Shown in pieces: positions 35,155-42,668 of a DNA stretch of 64,000 bases; position 1 is the first letter of the stretch; each line of letters starts with the position of its first letter. Made by a program: the position numbers and the translations under genes. Below the pieces are notes generated by a model. That model saw only the letters and a list, made by a program, of their open reading frames with translations. It did no database searches and was not told the origin of the DNA. The stretch covers positions 62,001-126,000 of the forward strand of contig JACKAU010000004.1 in NCBI GenBank assembly GCA_020634855.1. Direction: 5' to 3'. This DNA is from Anaerolineales bacterium (GTDB taxonomy: Bacteria > Chloroflexota > Anaerolineae > 4572-78 > J111).

Positions 35155-35340
35155 TCAGACATTCCCATTGAGAAGTTTCCTGGCCAACAACACTCCCGAA
35201 CCCGGCGAGGCGCCGCCTCCCGGCCAGGTGGATGCACCGCACATGTAAAGACCCGGGATCGGCATTTCGTGGTCCGCCTATCCCCCCCAAAGGCCGGTTG
35301 CCATAAAACACTGAACGCCATTGAACACTTGCGGTGCCGT
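35155..35340 (-). pseudogene. Remnant of a phytoene-desaturase-like FAD oxidoreductase
   Basis: A minus-strand frame reads MPIPGLYMCGASTWPGGGA then SPGSGVLLARKLLNGNV and a stop at 35155. This is the C-terminal FAD-binding end of CrtI/phytoene dehydrogenase-like proteins (usual form TPIPGLYLCGxxTHPGGGV). Just upstream the frame is broken by a TAG next to a run of seven G. An apparent continuation (VFNGVQ) reaches only about 35340. The other 400-plus residues are missing. It is a dead gene fragment. Confidence 0.65.
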
Positions 35341-35343
35341 TTA

Positions 35344-35697
35344 CTATTCAGAAATCACGATCGCGATACCGCCGATTGCGTTCGGGTAACCGTCAATTGA
35401 TACGGGGAACTTATGATCGAGCAGCGTCACTTCTCCGGATGGCAGAGTGAGCTTGTCCTTGAAGTTAAGGGGGGCTCGAGTTTCTCTGACCTTTTGATCG
35501 ACGGCTGAAACGCGGTCAGCCTCATCTTTCGGAACGAGGTCATAGGATGTTTTTCCAACCAACTCCTCTTGACTCAGACCGGCAAGTTCCGCGGCGCGCC
35601 GATTGACCATTATGAAGTGGCCTTGTCCGTCCTTCATGTACATAACCGCGTCGGCATTGTCGAAAAAACTCGTAAGCAAATCAGCCTGGTGTGTCAT
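35344..35697 (-). CDS. Stand-alone PAS domain protein
   Basis: 117 aa with an excellent AGGAGG site before ATG 35697. The whole protein is one PAS_4-like sensor domain: DNADAVMYMKDGQGHFIMVNRRAAELAGLSQEELVGKTSYDLVP, then the D-x-x-V-R-E-x-R region and C-terminal strands. No output domain (kinase, cyclase) is attached, so it must act through a partner or be the residue of a larger protein. It sits 57 nt downstream of the ybaK-like gene on the same strand, so possibly one transcript. Confidence 0.8.
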   Translation of the reverse strand: MTHQADLLTSFFDNADAVMYMKDGQGHFIMVNRRAAELAGLSQEELVGKTSYDLVPKDEADRVSAVDQKVRETRAPLNFKDKLTLPSGEVTLLDHKFPVSIDGYPNAIGGIAIVISE

Positions 35698-35753
35698 GGG
35701 TTTCGTCCTCCTGTTATTTAGTTTGTTTTGTGCTTATAACTTTGTACGGGGCT

Positions 35754-36248
35754 CTACGGCTTCAACTCTGTGAACTCAAATACTCGGGCTTGAGTCACCT
35801 TAACCAAATCTTCGACATTGATTTGCAGCGTATGACGGGCCACACCACAGCCCCCATAAACATATTCCATTTCCAACAGGCGGCTGTCGATGATGGTTGT
35901 CAGCTTCAAATTGACCAAACTCACCGTCCCTATCGGTGAGCCGGTGACTTGTTCAACTTGCTCCGGTGTGGCCAAAGACACATTTTTCAAGCCCAACTGT
36001 TGCTTTATTTTCTTATACAACAATCGGGTTTCCCCACTGATAATGGCCGCCAGGTAACCCTCTTCCGTCTTCAAAATAAACGTCGGCGCCATTTCTCGCA
36101 GGCGACCGATCCCCCTCTGGGCCCCTTCATCGGCCGACACAATGGTTATGTCGTGAGCGAGAATGTCATATCTGCTTCCGGCGGCATCCAAGGTTTGTCT
36201 CAATTGATCGATCAGCTCTTGTTCGTTTTGACCCAAGTTTTTATTCAT
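35754..36248 (-). CDS. YbaK/ProX-type aminoacyl-tRNA deacylase
   Basis: 164 aa. The YbaK/prolyl-tRNA synthetase-associated domain occupies residues 25-155: TFILKTEEGYLAAIISGETRLLYKKIKQQLG, TGSPIGTVSL and EYVYGGCGVARHTLQIN. Members hydrolyse mischarged aminoacyl-tRNAs such as Cys-tRNA(Pro) or Ala-tRNA(Pro). An N-terminal helix of 20 residues is extra. It starts about 50 nt after the attC recombination point, so it is either the next cassette or the resident genome gene beside the insertion. Confidence 0.85.
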   Translation of the reverse strand: MNKNLGQNEQELIDQLRQTLDAAGSRYDILAHDITIVSADEGAQRGIGRLREMAPTFILKTEEGYLAAIISGETRLLYKKIKQQLGLKNVSLATPEQVEQVTGSPIGTVSLVNLKLTTIIDSRLLEMEYVYGGCGVARHTLQINVEDLVKVTQARVFEFTELKP

Positions 36249-36298
36249 CTATCCTTAATGAGATTGCCCCCTCAGACTTCGTGGTTCTTATCTCGCTA

Positions 36299-36381
36299 CC
36301 CTAACGCTTGGGTTTAGCCGCCGCTTTGTAACGCAGTCGAAGGCGGAGTGAAACAGCGGCTGGCTAAACCCATTGTTGGAC
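36299..36381 (-). other. attC: attC recombination site (integron 59-base element)
   Basis: Read on the minus strand it opens with GTCCAAC (R'' box, 36381-36375), then AA, and ends AGC-GTTAGGG (R' box, 36305-36299). Between them TGGGTTTAGCC-GCCGCT pairs with AGCGGC-GGCTAAACCCA, broken by one mismatch, leaving a terminal loop of about 25 nt. R boxes, short unequal spacers, long stem and its position directly on the stop codon at 36381 are the attC design. Overall form is like attC sites of mobile integrons. Confidence 0.88.
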
Positions 36382-36994
36382 TACTCTCCCCGAATTACCA
36401 TTATAAACTCTAGCTCTGGGAACGCCTTGCTTACCCCCTTAAGATAATTTTGTATTGCCGGCATTCCTCTACCCGAGAATTCGTTATCTTGCATGCCTTC
36501 GATCAACAACAATTCAAAAGCTGTTGATTTAATCCAATCAACATCTGCGCGATAACCGCATACCGCTAAGCATCCAGTTTCTTCAATAAATTTCTTTACT
36601 AATCTTTTGTTTATTCTTAATGTAGAGCATGAAGCAAACACGATAACTCTATTTTTGCATTTATCTTTTAATTCCGCAGCTATTTCGTCTAGCTCCATCT
36701 GACCACCAGAGACTAGTATTCGGTTTTCCTCGCCGTGGAATGCCAAATATAATATTGGATAATCTCTGTAACCCTTTTGTACCCATTTCTTTAGATAGAA
36801 ACGCACCTCTTCTACGGTGGCACAATCCCCGTGTATGTATTTAAGTTTCGGATATTGCTTGTTAAGCAACTCCAAAACAGGCTCGACGCTGGAATTTAAT
36901 TTAAGATCATTTTCCCAAAGCCCTTCGAGACAAAATACACCTTTCCACTCTTTGGCCTTCTTCATATCTTTCTTCCTTTACCTGTTTCGTCCAA
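36305..36994 (-). mobile_element. Integron gene cassette, 690 bp
   Basis: The boundaries are the two G|TT crossover points: before TTGGAC at 36994 and after the G at 36305. If excised and closed, the junction would read GTTGGAC. This is the exact complement of the R'' box GTCCAAC, as expected for an authentic cassette. Inside is a 23-nt leader with AGGAAG, one gene, and the attC. The cassette is AT-rich compared with its neighbours. No integrase gene or attI with Pc promoter is visible in the window, so it is an orphan attC cluster. Confidence 0.85.
36381..36965 (-). CDS. Cassette-borne caspase/CHAT-like protein
   Basis: 194 aa with AGGAAG before ATG 36965, only 29 nt from the cassette edge. 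PILYLAFHGEEN contains His77 and RVIVFASCST Cys113, each at the end of a hydrophobic strand. This is the His-Cys arrangement of caspase-fold (C14/CHAT) peptidases. The spacing (36 residues) and the following long helices fit, but no family was confirmed; it resembles the DUF6642 group as I recall it. No partner gene is present. AT-rich codon use differs from flanks, which supports lateral acquisition. Confidence 0.7.
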   Translation of the reverse strand: MKKAKEWKGVFCLEGLWENDLKLNSSVEPVLELLNKQYPKLKYIHGDCATVEEVRFYLKKWVQKGYRDYPILYLAFHGEENRILVSGGQMELDEIAAELKDKCKNRVIVFASCSTLRINKRLVKKFIEETGCLAVCGYRADVDWIKSTAFELLLIEGMQDNEFSGRGMPAIQNYLKGVSKAFPELEFIMVIRGE

Positions 36995-37085
36995 CGGGGC
37001 GGCGGATAAGCAACGAGCATTTCACTGCCACGCTTTCAGATCCTCCGCGAAAGCGCAGTCGTTTCATTTGCTTGTTATCCGGCGC
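36989..37085 (-). other. Degenerate attC-like site upstream of the cassette
   Basis: Minus strand: GCGCCGGATAACAAGCAA pairs with TTGCTTATCCGCCGC across a loop that itself holds ACTGCGCTTTC/GAAAGCG, and the site ends in a consensus R' box GTTGGAC (36995-36989). A clear R'' partner box is missing on the far side. It is probably the attC of a former upstream cassette or a damaged or attI-like site into which the cassette inserted. Confidence 0.6.
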
Positions 37086-37465
37086 AGCGAGTGCCGCCGC
37101 AGTATGAACTGCCACATAATCTTTGTCGAAATAAGTCTGTTTATAGAGGAGTTTGAGGATTCAGTTGAGTACGAGAGAGCGAAATGGGCAATTCAAATCG
37201 AGGTCGATAGCTTAATTGTACCCGCGCACCCCCTAAGCTGACAAGGAACTGAGGTCAATTTTGATTATTTAAATCCGCAAAAAAAGGCCCACACGCCAAT
37301 CCCACAGTTCCTGTCTCAAACACCAACTAACCATCCAACAAACTGCCCAAACTGTCCAACCAACAAGCCATTTTAATCGACGCTGTTACCCAAAATTTTT
37401 ACATGATCAAAAAATTCATGTCGTTGCCTTCAAAAACTCGACGCTGACGAAAATTAAACCGACCA

Positions 37466-37600
37466 TATCTTCGGCCAAACCTACGGGGACAAGAATTTTC
37501 GTGATCGGTCCTTCTTCAACCTGAATATGTCCTCAGCCAGACGTACAGGCACAAAAATTTTCGTGACCGGTCCCTCTTCAACCTGAATATATCCTCAAAA
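37466..37600. repeat. 61-nt direct tandem repeat, about 2.2 copies
   Basis: Units start at 37466, 37526 and 37588 (partial). The shared core is AATTTTCGTGA-CGGTCC followed by TCTTCAACCTGAATAT. Copies differ at scattered positions. Confidence 0.85.
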
Positions 37601-37641
37601 ACGTGACCATGACGCCAAATAATTCGACTATGTGATAGAAT

Positions 37642-37818
37642 TGTTTGAAAAATTCATTTTTAATTTGAAAAGTTCATTCTTTATTGGTAAATGTAATCCT
37701 TTCGTTTGAAAAGTTAAATCTTAATTTGAAAAGTTCATTCTAAATTGGTAAGTGTGAAACTTTTATTTGAAACGTTCATTTTTAATTTGAAAAGTTAAAT
37801 CTTTGTTTGAAAACTTAG
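37642..37818. repeat. 20-nt degenerate tandem repeat, about 9 units
   Basis: The consensus is TTTGAAAAGTTCATTCTTAA. Every third unit is a diverged variant beginning TTGGTAA-TGT, giving a higher-order period near 61 nt, the same length as the repeat just to the left. Each unit holds a GAAAAGTTC near-palindrome. It is iteron-like in look, but no replication gene is near. Confidence 0.85.
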
Positions 37819-38048
37819 AAAATTTGGGTGAAGACGCCATTCCGAACAGAAATTTGTCGTTCCGACAGCGGTCCAAGCCATCAAATCGCCAAAGAAACGG
37901 CCATGGCATCGAAATTCTCGCCCCAATAATGTGCGGAACGAACAATATAAATGTTTGGCGGTCAACGGTCGGCGGTCTGCCGTCGGGGGCGCAGAAAACT
38001 GGGCAAATCAAGGAGAAACTTGTCTAAAACAGGGGGTTTGCTCGCGGC

Positions 38049-40361
38049 TCAGCGCAACAAAGCGTTCAGCGTATCATTCGCGCTGGCCAAACGCTCGCTT
38101 TGGAGTTGAACCATAAACTTGTGAAACGCGGCCGTAATGTGAGGCTCTGTGGCTTCGATTTCTTGCAGGCGCTCGACTGACAGATACAACACGGAACTGG
38201 GTTGATCGGTTATGACCGAAGCCGAGGCCGGCCGGCCCAGATACGCGCCCATCTCGCCCACGACCGTACCCGCGCCCATCGTTCGCAGTCGCCGGGGGTG
38301 TCCGTCGCGACCGGTCACATGCACCGTCACCTGACCGGCTTCGATGAAGTAAAGCCCCGTGGGTGGCTCGCCTTGCCGGATCAAATACGCGCCGGTCTCG
38401 ACATCCTTTTGTTCCATATAGGGCAGCATATCATCCAACGCGCCGGTCTGGGTTTGACTCTCCGGGATAAGCGTCTCAAATAGGTTGGCCAGGCTCTCGG
38501 ATTGGGCCAAAACACCTTCCAGGTTCCGCCGGACGGCCCGGGGTTGGGTGGAAAACCCAACGTCTTCAAACACCTGAATCATTTGCTCCTCGCACCATTC
38601 GATGCCGTGATCCATATCGGAAAACGTCTGCCACGTATCGGGGTCTTCATCGGTTAGTACCTGTCCGGCCAGTTGCTGCCGCATCAAGGGCGAAAGATGC
38701 GTGAAAACCAACACGCTATTCCGAGCCTGGGCCAACTGCTTGATTTTGACAAAACTGAGCATCGCCGAGGCATCGAGGCCGCTGACCTGGCGAAAGTCAA
38801 ACACGATAAACCGGGGCGACGGCAAATCGACCTCATCTAAACGCCCGCGCACCTGTTCGAGCAGCCGGTGAGCGGTGCCAAAGAAGAGAAAGCCTTGTAG
38901 CTCCAGAATGTATAGCTGCTCACCCCGTTTCTTTAAAAGGTGCTGATAAAGGCGAGAGCGCTCCACCAGACTGTGGCTGTTGGCCCCCGACAGGGTGTGC
39001 TTAACCATATTGACCCGGCTGTAAGTGACCACAAACAGCAGCATGGCCAGCATCAGGCCCAACGCCACCCCCTCTAAAAAACCGACTACCACCACCACCG
39101 CCAAAATCGCGATGATGATCAAATACTCGCCCCAAGAAAATTTAGACCAGGCTCGATAGACCCATTCGATTAAAAATTCCAGCCCCAAAAATAATAGCAA
39201 ACCACCGACCACGACCCTGGGTAAAAACGCGAGAAATACCGGGCCAAAAAAAAGAACGGCTCCGGCCAAGGCCGCCACCGTTAGCCCCACCAAGCGGCTG
39301 TCGGCCCCAATGCGATATCCCAGCGTGGTAGAACTGATGCCCACATAACCGGGAATACCGGACCCCAGCCCTGCCGCTATGTTGGCTAGGCCGGTGACGC
39401 GCAGCTCGCGGTTAAGATCAATATCGCACTTAACCGCCAACTCGATCACGCTGGCATTAAGCAGCAGGCTGATCACACTCACCAGCAGCACTGTAGCGAT
39501 GCTGCCCACCTGGCCCACGATAATCGACCAATGGACGTAACTCAGATCCGATAGGCTGAGCGGCTGCCATAAACTGCCCTCGGGAAATGGCCCCATCAGC
39601 CAACCCTCAGCCATCGCTTCGGCCGCCGAAATTCCGAACAGCCAAAGCGTCGCATAAAACAGGCTAATGGCGGCCAGGATCAAACTGGGCATCACCAAGA
39701 AATGGTGAAATCGCTGTAAGGCGACCACCACCACGATGGCAAAAGCTAACCCCGGCAGCCAACGCAGGAGCATCTCTGGGGCAAACACGGTGGCGAGGTG
39801 GGCAGCGGTCATGTGAACATTGGTCATCACGGTGATCGATCCCTGCACAAAGAGCCAACCGGTCCCGGCTGAAAAACCGCCGATCACCGGGTAAGGAATA
39901 AATCGAATCAGGCCGCCTAAATTGAACCCACCCAAGGCCAAAAAGAAAACGCCGGTGAGGATGGTGCTGAGCGCCAGAGCCGCGATAATAGTCAGAAAGC
40001 GTTCGTCCGAGGTCGCTGTGGCCGGCATGGCCGCCGCAATAGCCGCCGCTATCAGGGCCAAAATCACCGCCGGGCTATCTTGGGTACCCGCCACGCTGCC
40101 CGGCAAAGAACTCAGTACCGCCACGGTAGCGGTCAGAATAGCCGTACTAAATAAGGCCAGACCAATGCCCGCCGCCGTAAATTGCGATAAAGGTCCGGCA
40201 AAGATGAGGGCGATATAGGAAATGGCCATCAAAACTTCCAAAATACCGGCTACCAAGCCTGCCGTCAAGCTGGGCAGCAAACGCTTAATCTGAAATTCCT
40301 GGCGTAATCGCGGTATAACGCCTTCGTCATCCGTTGGACTTAGGGCGGATTGATGGGTCAT
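38049..40361 (-). CDS. SulP anion transporter with STAS and cNMP-binding domains
   Basis: 770 aa. The SulP membrane domain with 10-14 segments spans residues 25-455 (GTQDSPAVILALIAAAI; IRFIPYPVIGGFSAGTG). A STAS domain spans about 480-590 (IVFDFRQVSGLDASAMLSF, with the conserved DxSA-type loop). A cyclic-nucleotide-binding domain spans about 640-760 (GAYLIRQGEPPTGLYFIEAGQVTVHV; VVGEMGAYLGRPASASV). It imports sulfate, bicarbonate or a similar anion, likely gated by the ligand of the last domain. It is monocistronic. GAGGA precedes ATG 40361. Confidence 0.92.
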   Translation of the reverse strand: MTHQSALSPTDDEGVIPRLRQEFQIKRLLPSLTAGLVAGILEVLMAISYIALIFAGPLSQFTAAGIGLALFSTAILTATVAVLSSLPGSVAGTQDSPAVILALIAAAIAAAMPATATSDERFLTIIAALALSTILTGVFFLALGGFNLGGLIRFIPYPVIGGFSAGTGWLFVQGSITVMTNVHMTAAHLATVFAPEMLLRWLPGLAFAIVVVVALQRFHHFLVMPSLILAAISLFYATLWLFGISAAEAMAEGWLMGPFPEGSLWQPLSLSDLSYVHWSIIVGQVGSIATVLLVSVISLLLNASVIELAVKCDIDLNRELRVTGLANIAAGLGSGIPGYVGISSTTLGYRIGADSRLVGLTVAALAGAVLFFGPVFLAFLPRVVVGGLLLFLGLEFLIEWVYRAWSKFSWGEYLIIIAILAVVVVVGFLEGVALGLMLAMLLFVVTYSRVNMVKHTLSGANSHSLVERSRLYQHLLKKRGEQLYILELQGFLFFGTAHRLLEQVRGRLDEVDLPSPRFIVFDFRQVSGLDASAMLSFVKIKQLAQARNSVLVFTHLSPLMRQQLAGQVLTDEDPDTWQTFSDMDHGIEWCEEQMIQVFEDVGFSTQPRAVRRNLEGVLAQSESLANLFETLIPESQTQTGALDDMLPYMEQKDVETGAYLIRQGEPPTGLYFIEAGQVTVHVTGRDGHPRRLRTMGAGTVVGEMGAYLGRPASASVITDQPSSVLYLSVERLQEIEATEPHITAAFHKFMVQLQSERLASANDTLNALLR

Positions 40362-40722
40362 GATTCAGTTCCTCATTCCTTTTGAAGCAGATCGCAGGTG
40401 CTATTCTTTTAGATAACACCTATCGTGAAAATCCGTTGGAGCGACAACGCTGGCATTGTCAATCAATGTAGTTGAACAAAAATCTGGGGCTAGTGAGAAA
40501 TATCCGGGCGAAGCGAACGAAATGGGTCTAAAAGGTCGAAGTGAGGGTGTATTGTAATCGGATAGCCATTGAATTGACAAAAACCGCACAATTTTGTGTC
40601 AATGGCAGATACTCGACCTCATTTAATGGCTGGTCCCACCGAGATACAGCGCTTATAACAAAAAAAGGACATCGTTGCGTGGCGATGTCCTTCAAACGGC
40701 AAAATCAAATCGTCAGTTAATC
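40362..40722. other. Intergenic region with terminator only
   Basis: 361 bp hold the terminator of the GNAT gene at 40660-40692 and the upstream region of the SulP gene. Open frames here look random. No clear promoter was found. Confidence 0.4.
40660..40692 (-). terminator. Rho-independent terminator of the GNAT gene
   Basis: On the minus strand AAGGACATCG and CGATGTCCTT form a stem with an 8-nt loop followed by T7, 31 nt past the stop codon. Confidence 0.9.
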
Positions 40723-41199
40723 TTATTTATTCATGGGCACAAAGGCGATGCCGTCTCGCTCAACTTTGGAGCCGGCGATCTTAAAGCCGAACTTTTCGTA
40801 CACAGGAACAGCTGCCAGAGTGGAGTTAACCGTCACCGGGCGACCGGTTAGCCGGGGGGCCAACTGGTTCCACATCCTCCGGGCGATCTGTTGTCCTTGA
40901 TATGCCTCGCACACAAAAAGATGGAACAGGTGGCTGGCATTTTTTACCGCGCCCACGCCAACTATTGACTCTCCCGCCACCACTGCCAAATAAAAAATGT
41001 CATCGTTCTCGATGTAACCGGCGATGGCCTCAGGCGTAATAGTTTGCAGAAATCGTTCAGCACCCACCCCCGCCGGATCAATTGTGAAGTAATGGGCCAC
41101 GCTGCGAATTAACTCGCTAATCTCTTGAGCGTCGCTTAACGTTGCCTCGCGGATAACTGGTTGTATTATCTTCGTTTTGTTACTCATCGTTGTTACCAT
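40723..41199 (-). CDS. GNAT family N-acetyltransferase
   Basis: 158 aa. The GNAT fold is visible: an N-terminal VIREATLSDAQEISELI, the acceptor-side strand FYLAVVAGESIVGVGAV, and the acetyl-CoA pyrophosphate loop in modified form VCEAYQGQQIARRMW (usually Q/RxxGxG/A). YEKFGF is the usual C-terminal motif. It transfers an acetyl group from acetyl-CoA to an unknown amine. The start could also be ATG 41187; neither has a strong ribosome site. It has its own terminator. Confidence 0.85.
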   Translation of the reverse strand: MVTTMSNKTKIIQPVIREATLSDAQEISELIRSVAHYFTIDPAGVGAERFLQTITPEAIAGYIENDDIFYLAVVAGESIVGVGAVKNASHLFHLFVCEAYQGQQIARRMWNQLAPRLTGRPVTVNSTLAAVPVYEKFGFKIAGSKVERDGIAFVPMNK

Positions 41200-41353
41200 T
41201 CTTTAGAAGCTCGATTATAAAAGACTTCATGACAACAATTAAATAACTTGAGTGACCTGACGGGAGATTAGAGATCGGGAGATTTTTAAAGCCAATCTCC
41301 TTATCTCCCCATCTCCGTCTTCGGCACTATGGAAGTTATTTAATAACAGTTCT

Positions 41354-42424
41354 CTAAGGCCGCACCAAGTAGTAGTTATTAAACGGGTCTTCCTCAAAGT
41401 CCAACTGTTCAAATCGCGTAAAACCGGCCTCGGCGGTCATCTTTTGGGCCAGAGTCGGATTAAAGCCCAGGGTGCCCAGCCCGGCCCCGTTGGGTTCCGA
41501 TAGGGCCGAGTTCATGCAATACAACACCGATAGCCCATACAACAGGGGCGCTATCGGATTGGCCAGGTTATCCTCGATGCGGGCAGAGGATTTGATATCG
41601 GCGATAAAGAGCAACCCTTCGGGTTTGAGCGCGCCTCGAATGGCTCGTAAGGCGTGGTGCGGGAAGGTCATATCGTGAATACAGTCAAGCGTCAGCGCCA
41701 GATCGTACTGGGCCGTTTGAGGCAGGTTCTCCGCCCGAGCCACTTCAAAGGACAGGTTCGATAGCCCCGCTTGGCGAGCATCGGCCTGAGCCATTTCAAT
41801 CGCCGTGGGCGATGGGTCGCAGCCTAAAAATGTTGACTGCGGATACCGCTTGGCTAATTCAAGCATGGCCAGCCCGGCCCCGCAGCCGATATCGATGACG
41901 TTGATGCCCGCTTCTAGACGCTCGGTTAACTCGTCAATTCGGCCCAGAAACAGCGGCAGCAGCTTGATTCCAGGGCCGGTCATCCGTTTGATGCCGCAGG
42001 CGCAGTTCGCGCCGTGGGCGTCGTAGCTCATACCTAACCCACTACTAAAGGACTCGGTGATGCGGGTTAAGGTCTCCGGGGACACGATAGAATGGAAGAA
42101 CCCGGCCAAGTAGAAAGGGTTGGATTCATCGGTCAGCACGGCCGCCCCCGCCGGTGATAGAGCAAAATACTCCTGGCCGTGATGCTCGATGAGACCGGCG
42201 GCTGCCTGCCCGCGCAGCCACTCCAGCAGCCAGCGTTCTTGCAAGCCGGTGTGCTCGGCTAACGCGGCCGCGGTGAGTACTCCTTGCCCTTGCATGGCCG
42301 TGTACAGTCCTAAGCGATCGCCCAGATGCATCATCAAGGCCACATGCTGGCCGCTGCTATACCCTAAAACCGTTTGGGCAAAGGCTTCTATCGCTTCAAT
42401 TTGGTGATTATTTTGGTTCGTCAT
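41354..42424 (-). CDS. SAM-dependent methyltransferase with N-terminal winged helix
   Basis: 356 aa with AAGGAG before ATG 42424. Residues 30-115 form a winged-helix dimerisation-like region (GVLTAAALAEHTGLQERWLLEWL). A class I methyltransferase fold follows, with motif I VIDIGCGAGLAMLELA and the acidic residue FLGCDPS. Motif II/III are around LALTLDCIHDM and LKPEGLLFIADI. This arrangement is shared by small-molecule O- and C-methyltransferases. A NCACGIK cysteine pair in the middle is unusual. It lies downstream of the LuxR-STAND regulator on the same strand. Confidence 0.88.
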   Translation of the reverse strand: MTNQNNHQIEAIEAFAQTVLGYSSGQHVALMMHLGDRLGLYTAMQGQGVLTAAALAEHTGLQERWLLEWLRGQAAAGLIEHHGQEYFALSPAGAAVLTDESNPFYLAGFFHSIVSPETLTRITESFSSGLGMSYDAHGANCACGIKRMTGPGIKLLPLFLGRIDELTERLEAGINVIDIGCGAGLAMLELAKRYPQSTFLGCDPSPTAIEMAQADARQAGLSNLSFEVARAENLPQTAQYDLALTLDCIHDMTFPHHALRAIRGALKPEGLLFIADIKSSARIEDNLANPIAPLLYGLSVLYCMNSALSEPNGAGLGTLGFNPTLAQKMTAEAGFTRFEQLDFEEDPFNNYYLVRP

Positions 42425-42598
42425 AATAGTCTCCTTGGTTAGTTAGTTGGATTGCTTGATGGTTGGTCACGTAGTTGGTAAAGGTTCTTACTTTCAAACC
42501 AGCCAACTCATCTGTAGGATAGCGGTTATCGGGGTGACTATCATTGAACCAAAGTTAAATATAGGGTTTAGATAAAGAGGTATAGGGATGGAGAAAAA

Positions 42599-42655
42599 GG
42601 AGTGACAAAGCTGGCTTTGTCGTTATGGTCAAGTCAAAGTAACCTTTGACGCTCC
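42599..42655 (+). repeat. Y-shaped repeat element, copy 2
   Basis: GGAG...GCTCC outer arms contain GACAAAGC/GCTTTGTC and GTCAAAGT-AC/CTTTGAC hairpins. Same architecture as 19389-19436, with a longer spacer between the two internal hairpins. It ends 14 nt from the stop codon of the LuxR-STAND gene and could serve as its transcript end. Confidence 0.75.
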
Positions 42656-42668
42656 ATCCTTGGTATTT

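Larger units (their letters stand above)
36996..38048. other. 1-kb AT-rich non-coding stretch with tandem repeats
   Basis: No gene longer than random frames is present. It contains an attC-like stem (to 37085), CCAAC/CCATCC low-complexity sequence at about 37319-37370, a 61-nt tandem repeat at 37466-37600 and a 20-nt tandem repeat at 37642-37818. Composition matches the cassette more than the SulP gene. It may be debris of further cassettes. Confidence 0.6.

Noticed and set aside
35700..35753. Another attC between the YbaK-like and PAS genes
   Set aside because: The 56-nt gap contains no inverted arms and no R boxes beyond a chance GTTATA.
37642..37818. Possible CRISPR array
   Set aside because: The spacing is too short and the units are contiguous with no unique spacers. 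No cas genes are present.
37642..37818. Possible replication origin or plasmid iterons
   Set aside because: No rep, dnaA, parA or dnaN gene is nearby, and flanking genes are chromosomal.
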